Source: JAYWIG01 sp043789035 (GTDB lineage: Bacteria; Pseudomonadota; Gammaproteobacteria; Burkholderiales; Burkholderiaceae_E). Taken from it: a stretch of 44,189 bases of DNA. The stretch covers positions 1 to 44,189 of the forward strand of contig JAYWIG010000198.1 in NCBI GenBank assembly GCA_043789035.1. The letters run 5' to 3'. The position numbers were made by a program, and so were the translations under genes. Below are positions 8,590 to 15,370 of this stretch, in pieces (position 1 is the stretch's first letter; every line of letters begins with the position of its first letter). Below the pieces are notes generated by a model that worked only from the letters and a program-made list of their open reading frames with translations, was not told the DNA's origin and ran no database searches.

Positions 8590-8612
8590 ATTTACAAATA
8601 ATTTTTGTAAAT
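8590..8612. promoter_or_regulatory. Inverted repeat, candidate LysR-type operator
   Basis: Arms ATTTACAAA (8590-8598) and TTTGTAAAT (8604-8612) are perfectly complementary around a 5-bp spacer. The site contains the T-N11-A pattern of LysR binding boxes and lies in the 144-bp region between the LysR gene and the divergent NmrA-like gene. The function is inferred from position. Confidence 0.6.
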
Positions 8613-8710
8613 TATTCAATCATAGCCCTATTTTTCGTTGCCTTTGGAAGTTGCAAAATTCTCTTCACCGCAGCAATGCATTCTCCAAAACGATTACTCA
8701 AGGAAACATC

Positions 8711-9550
8711 ATGACCATTCTCATCACAGGCGCAACTGGCACCATCGGCACACAGCTCATCAAAGAACTTAACGCGAAAGGTGCAACTTTCTACTCGATG
8801 ACCTCAAAGCCTAGCAATGCAGCCAACACCCGCGTCGCCAGTTTCGACGACGTTGCATCTTTAACAAAAGCATTCACTGGCATCAAAACACTTTTCGTTT
8901 TGCTGCCTTTAGCGGCAAACAAACTAGAACTTGCCCGTAATGTTGCAACAGCGGCAAAAGCGGCGGGCGTTCAACATATCGTTCGTTCAAGTGGCGCTGG
9001 TGCAGATGCTGCCAGTAGCTTCGCCCTACCTCGATTGCAAGGCCAAATCGATGACATGCTGAGCGCAACGGGTATTGCCTGCACGTTTCTTAGACCGGCT
9101 GGGTTTATGCAAAATTACGCAACATATCAAGCCGAGCAAGTCAAAGCGGGCCTCATCAGCGCCGCACACGGCGACGCCAAAAAATCAATGGTTGATGCTC
9201 GCGATATTGCCGCCGTTGCAGCCACAATTTTGATCAATCCTGCCGGTCATGCAGGCAAAGCTTACACACTAACCAGCAACGATAGCTTGAGCGAAGTCGA
9301 ATCGGCCGCCATCTTAGCAACAGCCACTGGAAAGCCAGTCCATTACGAAGCCATCTCGAACGAGACTGCGATTAACGGTATGAAACAATGGGGTTTGCCA
9401 CAAGAAGTGATTGACGTCATGGCATCACTCAACGACATTGTTTCGGCAGGCTATGCCGCTGGTACTACCAGCGATGTGCAAACTTTGTTGGCGCGTGCGC
9501 CAATTAGTTTCGCGCAATTCGCCGAAGATTACTCTGGCGTTTGGAAGTGA
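8711..9550 (+). CDS. NmrA-like / atypical SDR NAD(P)-binding oxidoreductase
   Basis: A 279-residue protein with the N-terminal dinucleotide-binding motif ITGATGTIGTQL, a VRSSGAGAD segment and the FLRPAGFMQNYATY motif found in NmrA/QOR2-type atypical short-chain dehydrogenases. Members bind NAD(P) and act as quinone or aldehyde reductases or as redox sensors; the specific role is not evident. The open frame extends upstream to 8441, but the ATG at 8711 fits the family N-terminus and is preceded by AGGAAAC. It is divergent from the LysR gene, a typical arrangement in which the regulator controls the oxidoreductase. Confidence 0.88.
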   Translation: MTILITGATGTIGTQLIKELNAKGATFYSMTSKPSNAANTRVASFDDVASLTKAFTGIKTLFVLLPLAANKLELARNVATAAKAAGVQHIVRSSGAGADAASSFALPRLQGQIDDMLSATGIACTFLRPAGFMQNYATYQAEQVKAGLISAAHGDAKKSMVDARDIAAVAATILINPAGHAGKAYTLTSNDSLSEVESAAILATATGKPVHYEAISNETAINGMKQWGLPQEVIDVMASLNDIVSAGYAAGTTSDVQTLLARAPISFAQFAEDYSGVWK

Positions 9551-9564
9551 TCAGCCCCTTATTC

Positions 9565-10953
9565 TTATATCTCGCGGGCCATCTTTTCGGCATTGCCGAT
9601 ATAACTAGCAGGCGTCAAAGTCGATAACTCGGCTTTGGCCTGCGCAGGAATATCAAGCGTAGCGATAAACTCAGCCAAGCGCTGCGCATCAATGCCCTTG
9701 CCTCGCGTCAATTCCTTTAACTGCTCATACGGGTTTGCAACACCGTAGCGGCGCATCACGGTTTGAATTGGTTCTGCTAATACTTCCCAACATCCATCGA
9801 GATCTGCTGCTAACTTTTCCGGGTTCACCTCCAGTTTATTCAAACCTCGCAGACAAGCGTCATAGGCCAGCAGGCAATAGCCAAAGGCAACACCTAAATT
9901 ACGCAATACAGTTGAATCAGTAAGGTCGCGCTGCCAGCGACTTACTGGTAACTTTTCAGACAAATGTTTGAGCAGGGCATTCGCTAAACCAAGATTGCCT
10001 TCGGAGTTCTCAAAATCAATCGGGTTGACTTTATGCGGCATCGTGCTCGAGCCAATTTCTCCAGCCTTCAATTTTTGCTTGAAGTAGCCAACAGAAATAT
10101 AGCCCCAAATATCGCGATTCAAATCCAAAAGAATCGTATTGGTACGAGCCAGCGCATCGCATAACTTAGCGATGTAATCGTGTGGTTCGATTTGAATCGT
10201 ATAAGGGTTTTGCGTTAAACCCAATGTTGATATCACACCCGAACTCACATTCGGCCAGTCGATATGAGGATAAGCAGACAAATGCGCGTTGTAATTACCA
10301 ACCGCCCCATTCATTTTTGCCAGCACCTGAACACTAGCAATGTCTGCTCGAGCATTTTTTAACCGTGCCACAACATTGGCAAGTTCTTTACCCAGTGTGG
10401 TCGGAGAAGCAGGTTGGCCATGCGTACGTGACAACATCGGCATTGCCGCATTGGTATGCGCCATGCTTCGCAACTTCGATATCAATTCATCAACCGCTGG
10501 CAACATCACCTCTTGCCTTGCGGTCGAGATCATCATGCCGTGGGAAGTGTTGTTAATGTCTTCCGATGTGCAAGCGAAATGGATGAATTCCGTAGCAGTG
10601 GCAAGCGCTGCTAACTCGGGTGTTGCAGCAACTTTTTCCTTTAGAAAATACTCGACCGCTTTCACATCATGGTTTGTTACAGCCTCGATTTCCTTAATAC
10701 GTGCAGCGTCAGAATCAGAAAAGCTTTTGACGATATCGCGCAAAGCAATCGTTGCTCCAGGAGTAAACGCACCAAGTTCGGGCAAACCCGCCGTACTCAG
10801 TGCGATTAACCACTCAATCTCAACTTTGACGCGATGCCGCATAAAGCCAGCTTCGGACAATATCGGGCGCAGTGCAGCCACTTTTGTTGCATAGCGGCCA
10901 TCAAGGGGAGAAAGCGCGTTGAGAGTATTCAATGGATTTTGATTGTTTTGCAT
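9565..10953 (-). CDS. purB: Adenylosuccinate lyase
   Basis: A 462-residue enzyme of purine synthesis. It splits SAICAR to AICAR plus fumarate and adenylosuccinate to AMP plus fumarate. The fumarase/aspartase superfamily signature GSSTMPHKVNPIDFEN is intact, as are TSEDINNTSHGMM and RTHGQPASPTTLGKE. The protein opens LNALSPLDGRYATKV, as in E. coli PurB. The ATG at 10953 was chosen by this match; an in-frame start at 10998 would add 15 unconserved residues. It is convergent with the NmrA-like gene (14-bp gap) and divergent from a GST gene, a pairing common in Burkholderiales. Confidence 0.97.
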   Translation of the reverse strand: MQNNQNPLNTLNALSPLDGRYATKVAALRPILSEAGFMRHRVKVEIEWLIALSTAGLPELGAFTPGATIALRDIVKSFSDSDAARIKEIEAVTNHDVKAVEYFLKEKVAATPELAALATATEFIHFACTSEDINNTSHGMMISTARQEVMLPAVDELISKLRSMAHTNAAMPMLSRTHGQPASPTTLGKELANVVARLKNARADIASVQVLAKMNGAVGNYNAHLSAYPHIDWPNVSSGVISTLGLTQNPYTIQIEPHDYIAKLCDALARTNTILLDLNRDIWGYISVGYFKQKLKAGEIGSSTMPHKVNPIDFENSEGNLGLANALLKHLSEKLPVSRWQRDLTDSTVLRNLGVAFGYCLLAYDACLRGLNKLEVNPEKLAADLDGCWEVLAEPIQTVMRRYGVANPYEQLKELTRGKGIDAQRLAEFIATLDIPAQAKAELSTLTPASYIGNAEKMAREI

Positions 10954-11090
10954 AGCCAAAATGGTATCAGTAGCACCGGCTTGGCGCTCAGGCCTCATGA
11001 AATCGGCACCCAGCGGCGTGAAAAGATGTTACTAATTGTTATACTAAAAAATTACTCGAAAAATACAAACCCTTAAGGGTGAGGAACGCA

Positions 11091-11699
11091 ATGAAACTCA
11101 TCGGAGCAATAGGCAGCCCATACGTACGTAAAGTGCGAGTGGTAATGGCCGAAAAGAAAATCGAATTTGAATTCATTCCCGAAGACGTTTGGAGCGCGGA
11201 TGCGACTGTCTCCAAGCTAAACCCTTTGGGTAAGGTACCCACATTAATTATGGAAGACGGAGGCGCAGTCTTTGACTCAAGAGTGATCTGCGAACACCTT
11301 GATACGGTTAGCCCATTACATAAGTTAATGCCAGCTGTTGGACGCTCACGAATTGAAGTAAAAACATGGGAAGCGCTCGCCGATGGGCTATGCGACGCAG
11401 CCATTGCATGGCGCCTAGAAAACATGATGCACCCGCCTGAGCACGTGAGCCAAAAATGGCAAGATCGGCAAATGAAAAAAATTCATGATTGCCTTGATGC
11501 CATTGCATCTGGCATAGGAACAAAAGCTTATTGTGCTGAAGGAAAATATACGCTTGCCGATGTGGCTGTAGGTTGTGCCTTAGGCTATTTGGATTTTCGC
11601 TTCCCACAGATCGATTGGCGAACAGATCGCCCTAAGCTTGCGGCCTATGCGCAGAAGCTTTTTGCAAGACCGGCATTTATAGAAACAATGCCAAAATAA
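11091..11699 (+). CDS. Glutathione S-transferase family protein
   Basis: A 202-residue GST-fold protein. The N-terminal thioredoxin-like domain begins MKLIGAIGSPYVRKVRVVM, with the Ser-Pro-Tyr region where glutathione is bound and the cis-Pro motif LGKVPTLIMEDG followed by FDSRVICEHLD. The C-terminal helical domain includes YTLADVAVGCALGYLDFR. GAGG lies about 8 bp before the ATG at 11091, so this start is better than the GTG at 11079. It is divergent from purB. GSTs of this type are of unknown substrate; a role in detoxification or stress is the general expectation. Confidence 0.9.
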   Translation: MKLIGAIGSPYVRKVRVVMAEKKIEFEFIPEDVWSADATVSKLNPLGKVPTLIMEDGGAVFDSRVICEHLDTVSPLHKLMPAVGRSRIEVKTWEALADGLCDAAIAWRLENMMHPPEHVSQKWQDRQMKKIHDCLDAIASGIGTKAYCAEGKYTLADVAVGCALGYLDFRFPQIDWRTDRPKLAAYAQKLFARPAFIETMPK

Positions 11700-11741
11700 A
11701 TTGATTATTCGAAGTAGTTTTAGACCAAGTAAGAGGAAAAA

Positions 11742-13568
11742 ATGATAAAAAGATCTAAGTTAATTGTCATGTTAAGTGCAGCACTTCTAGCGAGTTGCGG
11801 CACAAGTTCGGTTCCATTCACCGCTGCCCCCGAGGGTACGTTTTTACCGCCTGAACCGCCGTCTGGCTTCACCGCCAAAACCATTGCTTACACGAACAAA
11901 GACATGGTGGCAGCTGCCAACCCCCTAGCCGTTGATGCGGGTGTCAAAATCCTCGCCGATGGCGGCTCCGCGGTTGACGCAGCTATCGCGGTGCAAATGG
12001 TTCTAAACTTGGTTGAGCCGCAGTCTTCGGGTATTGGCGGAGGTGCTTTCATGCTTCATCACGATGCGAGCAAGAAGGAGACTATTGCTTATGATGGGCG
12101 CGAGACTGCTCCGGCAGCAGCAACTGCTGACATGTTTAAGAAAAATGGTGTGAACCTTTCGTTTACACCCGCCGTTGACGGTGGTCTATCAGTCGGTACA
12201 CCGGGCTTGATCAAGATGCTTGAAATGGCTCATCAAAAGCACGGCAAACTTCCTTGGGCTAAATTGTTCGATGAGGCAATTCGATTATCGGAAGCCGGGT
12301 TTCCAATTTCTAATCGTATGAGCGTTTCCATTACCGGCACTGCTGCTCGCATAAAGCAACAGGGCGAACCAGCTGCAAGCTACTTCCTGAATGCCGACGG
12401 TACTGCCAAAGCAGAAGGTACTTTGCTCAAAAACCCCGAGCTAGCGGCCTCGTTGAAAGCAATTGCTGCTGGCGGTTCTGCCGCCTTCTATACAGGCGAT
12501 ATCGCGAAAGCGATTGTAGATAAGATTAAAAATCACCCAACAAACCCAGGACGTCTCGAATTGTCAGACCTAGCAGGATATCAAGCGAAAGCTCGAACAC
12601 CGGTATGCGGGGACTACCGTAGTACTTTCAACGTTTGCGGCATGCCACCTCCTAGCTCGGGTGGAATTGCTGTTTTGCAGACCCTTGGCATATTAAACAA
12701 CTTCAATGTTGCCCAATACAAACCTAACAGCGCCGATGCGATTCATCTAGTCAGCGAAGCCTACCGATTAGCTTACGCAGATCGTGCAAAGTATGTTGCA
12801 GATAGCGATTTCATCAACGTGCCCCAAGCAGGTTTGATTGATGGAACCTATCTCAAGGCACGCTCGTCAATTATCAAGATGGATAAATCAATGGGTGTTC
12901 CTGTTGCTGGCGTTCCCGTTGGAGCCGTTGCATCACTAGGCAATGACAACTCTCTCAATTTGCCATCGACGAGCCATATGTCGATCGTTGATGGAAGTGG
13001 TAACGTCGTATCCATGACAACCACGATTGAGAATGGTTTCGGTAGCCTGCAAATGGTCAAAGGCTTTTTGCTCAATAACCAATTGACTGACTTTTCATTC
13101 GACGAGAAAGATGCAAGCGGTGCATTAATCGCAAATCGTGTTCAACCAGGTAAGCGCCCACGTAGCTCAATGTCACCAACGATTATTTTCAATAAAAACA
13201 ATCAGGTTGAAGCTATCGTAGGCTCTCCAGGCGGTTCAAACATTAATCAGTATGTTGTAAAAACTACCGTAGGCATTATTGACTGGAATATGGACATTCA
13301 ACAGGCTATCAACCTATCGAACTTTGGTGCCCAAACTAGCGCAACAACCTCATTAGAAAAGGGGTCGCTCGCGGTTGCAGCAGAAGCAGAACTCAAAGCG
13401 CGTGGCCATACAGTATCAATACTAGATATCAATAGCGGCGTTCACGGGATTGTGTTTTCGCGTGGTCGATCTGACGGCTCGCTCGGCTTACTGACCCGTA
13501 ACCCCGATGCCGGCACTTGGGCTGGTGGCGCGGACCCTCGTAGAGAAGGCGTCGCTAGAGGCAACTAG
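11742..13568 (+). CDS. ggt: Gamma-glutamyltransferase (glutathione hydrolase), predicted lipoprotein precursor
   Basis: A 608-residue precursor of the Ntn-hydrolase GGT, which cleaves the gamma-glutamyl bond of glutathione and is itself cut autocatalytically into large and small subunits. The expected nucleophile is Thr410 in the motif TSHMSIVD (the TTHYSVVD region of E. coli GGT), giving subunits of about 390 and 199 residues. PGKRPRSSMSPTI and GSPGGSNIN are also conserved. The N-terminus is a lipoprotein signal with lipobox LAS-C19, so the enzyme is probably anchored to a membrane facing the periplasm, whereas classical GGT is soluble. AGAGG lies about 7 bp before the ATG. It follows the GST gene by 42 bp, suggesting linked glutathione metabolism. 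Confidence 0.94.
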   Translation: MIKRSKLIVMLSAALLASCGTSSVPFTAAPEGTFLPPEPPSGFTAKTIAYTNKDMVAAANPLAVDAGVKILADGGSAVDAAIAVQMVLNLVEPQSSGIGGGAFMLHHDASKKETIAYDGRETAPAAATADMFKKNGVNLSFTPAVDGGLSVGTPGLIKMLEMAHQKHGKLPWAKLFDEAIRLSEAGFPISNRMSVSITGTAARIKQQGEPAASYFLNADGTAKAEGTLLKNPELAASLKAIAAGGSAAFYTGDIAKAIVDKIKNHPTNPGRLELSDLAGYQAKARTPVCGDYRSTFNVCGMPPPSSGGIAVLQTLGILNNFNVAQYKPNSADAIHLVSEAYRLAYADRAKYVADSDFINVPQAGLIDGTYLKARSSIIKMDKSMGVPVAGVPVGAVASLGNDNSLNLPSTSHMSIVDGSGNVVSMTTTIENGFGSLQMVKGFLLNNQLTDFSFDEKDASGALIANRVQPGKRPRSSMSPTIIFNKNNQVEAIVGSPGGSNINQYVVKTTVGIIDWNMDIQQAINLSNFGAQTSATTSLEKGSLAVAAEAELKARGHTVSILDINSGVHGIVFSRGRSDGSLGLLTRNPDAGTWAGGADPRREGVARGN

Positions 13569-13594
13569 CAGGCTTGAATTCCCCTTCGAAGTAG

Positions 13595-13629
13595 AAAAAA
13601 AGCCCGGGACAATGCACCGGGCTTTTTTT
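13595..13629. terminator. Bidirectional intrinsic terminator between ggt and terC
   Basis: A GC-rich stem (AGCCCGG / CCGGGCT) is extended by A-runs on the left and T-runs on the right, with an 8-base loop. It lies in the 89-bp gap between the convergent ggt and terC genes. The A and T tracts on both sides would let it end transcription from either direction. Confidence 0.85.
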
Positions 13630-13657
13630 ATGCAACTAGCAAGGACTGCCTATTTCT

Positions 13658-14374
13658 TTAAGCAGCAGCGTTATGTTTGCTGTGATGACGGGCAACCATC
13701 AGCTTAGCAACTACAACAACAAAGATAGCGCCAGCAATGCCGACGATGACTGGTAGCTGTTTAATCGTTACTCCAATGGCAGCAGCAAGACTTTGCACTA
13801 ACGTCGAAATCGCTGGGTCTTCAACCAAAATTTCTCCGGCAATAAAGCCAAGCAAAGCCGCCCCCAACCAAATAATGAGCGGGAACTTTTCGATGACTTT
13901 CAATAGCAAAGTACTTCCGAAGATAACTAAGGGAATACTCGTTGCTAAGCCAATGATCAACAGTGGAATATCACCTTTTGCAGCGGCAGCAACTGCAATC
14001 ACGTTATCCAAACTCATTACTAGATCAGCAATTAAGATGGTTCGAATCGCTGTAGCCATCGACGCGTGAGAGACACCACCACCCTCGTCTTCGTCACCTT
14101 CTGGTAAAAGCAAAGTCACGCCAATATATATGAGAGCCAATGCACCGATGAGTTTTAACCAGGGTAAAGCTAGAAGCTGCGCCGCAACAAGCGTCAAAAT
14201 AATCCGCATGACGATCGCGGCTGCTGAGCCTACGAAAATGGCTTTCTTTTGAAGCGCTTCAGGCAACCCACGTGCCGCCATCGCGATCACCACAGCATTG
14301 TCGCCAGACAACAAAATATTGGCGACCACAATGGAACCTAGTGCCGCCCACCAAGCTGGAGAGAAAAATTCCAT
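13658..14374 (-). CDS. TerC-family integral membrane protein (YjbE-like)
   Basis: A 238-residue inner-membrane protein with about seven hydrophobic segments. The paired TerC motifs are present: SGDNAVVIAMAARGLP near the N-terminus and MSLDNVIAVAAAAKGD in the middle; the acidic residues in these are thought to bind metal. Family members are linked to manganese export and to metal loading of exported proteins. The ATG at 14374 (AAGGA 8 bp upstream) was chosen over a TTG at 14377. A His-rich C-terminus (VARHHSKHN) could also bind metal. It follows sucD by 38 bp on the same strand, the normal Burkholderiales order. No Mn riboswitch is visible in the short upstream gap. Confidence 0.92.
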   Translation of the reverse strand: MEFFSPAWWAALGSIVVANILLSGDNAVVIAMAARGLPEALQKKAIFVGSAAAIVMRIILTLVAAQLLALPWLKLIGALALIYIGVTLLLPEGDEDEGGGVSHASMATAIRTILIADLVMSLDNVIAVAAAAKGDIPLLIIGLATSIPLVIFGSTLLLKVIEKFPLIIWLGAALLGFIAGEILVEDPAISTLVQSLAAAIGVTIKQLPVIVGIAGAIFVVVVAKLMVARHHSKHNAAA

Positions 14375-14412
14375 CAACGTTATCCTTGTCTATCTTCTAG
14401 TTTAACTTGCGC

Positions 14413-15297
14413 TTAGCCTAAGGCAGCACGCAAAAGCTTGCCCATTTCGGATGGGTTCTTAGTAGCGCGAATTCCACAAGCTTCGAGAATTTCAATCTTC
14501 GCTTGTGCAGTATCGGCACCGCCCGAGATTAAAGCACCTGCATGGCCCATACGCTTACCGGCCGGGGCTGTTACACCAGCAATAAACCCAACCACTGGTT
14601 TTCTCATGTTGTCTTTGGCCCATTTTGCGGCTTCAGCTTCGTCTGGGCCGCCAATCTCACCAATCATAATGACTGCATCCGTGTCTGGATCGTCGTTAAA
14701 CATGCGAAGGATATCGATGTGCTTTAAACCATTGATTGGGTCGCCACCAATACCAACTGCTGACGATTGACCAAGTCCAAGTTCAGTCACCTGAGCAACT
14801 GCCTCATATGTCAACGTGCCTGACCGCGAAACCACGCCGATGCGGCCCTTGCGATGAATGTGTCCTGGCATGATGCCGATTTTAATTTCATCTGGTGTAA
14901 TTAATCCGGGGCAGTTTGGACCTAGTAACAAAGTCTTTTTGTTGAATTTACGCATACGGTCACGTACTTCCATCATGTCGCGAACAGGAATACCTTCGGT
15001 GATACAAATTGTCAAATCTAGGTCGGCTTCGCAGGCCTCCCAAATCGCGGCAGCTGCGCCCGCTGGCGGTACATAGATAACACTGACGGTTGCGCCAGTT
15101 GCTTCTTTCGCATCACGCACGTTCGCATAAATCGGCACGCCTTCGAAATCTTCGCCAGCTTTTTTAGGATTTACACCAGCAACAAAACAGTTTTTGCCGT
15201 TCGCGTATTCGCGACACATGCGCGTGTGAAATTGACCGGTTTTACCTGTAATACCTTGAGTAATTACTTTGGTGTTTGCGTTGATCAGGATGCTCAT
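14413..15297 (-). CDS. sucD: Succinate-CoA ligase (ADP-forming) subunit alpha
   Basis: A 294-residue subunit of the TCA-cycle enzyme that makes ATP or GTP from succinyl-CoA. The CoA-binding Rossmann domain opens INANTKVITQGITGKTGQFH, followed by GPNCPGLITPDEIKIGIMPG. The phosphohistidine is His252 in KRMGHAGALISGG. The length matches the family (E. coli SucD has 289 residues). It is normally the partner of SucC, encoded 73 bp upstream on the same strand; here that SucC carries a C-terminal membrane/OmpA extension, so the alpha subunit may be drawn to the membrane with it. Confidence 0.98.
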   Translation of the reverse strand: MSILINANTKVITQGITGKTGQFHTRMCREYANGKNCFVAGVNPKKAGEDFEGVPIYANVRDAKEATGATVSVIYVPPAGAAAAIWEACEADLDLTICITEGIPVRDMMEVRDRMRKFNKKTLLLGPNCPGLITPDEIKIGIMPGHIHRKGRIGVVSRSGTLTYEAVAQVTELGLGQSSAVGIGGDPINGLKHIDILRMFNDDPDTDAVIMIGEIGGPDEAEAAKWAKDNMRKPVVGFIAGVTAPAGKRMGHAGALISGGADTAQAKIEILEACGIRATKNPSEMGKLLRAALG

Positions 15298-15370
15298 TTT
15301 GAGGCCTCTGAGAAAAGATACATGTTAAATAAGAGTTTGGAGAGTTTTGAAGGATTTATCGGTAAACCGA

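Noticed and set aside
8441..8710. 90-codon N-terminal extension of the NmrA-like protein
   Set aside because: It overlaps the LysR coding sequence and intergenic operator; the Rossmann fold begins at the ATG at 8711.
10340..10894. Plus-strand ORF of 184 codons inside purB
   Set aside because: It lies wholly antisense to conserved purB sequence and matches no known protein type.
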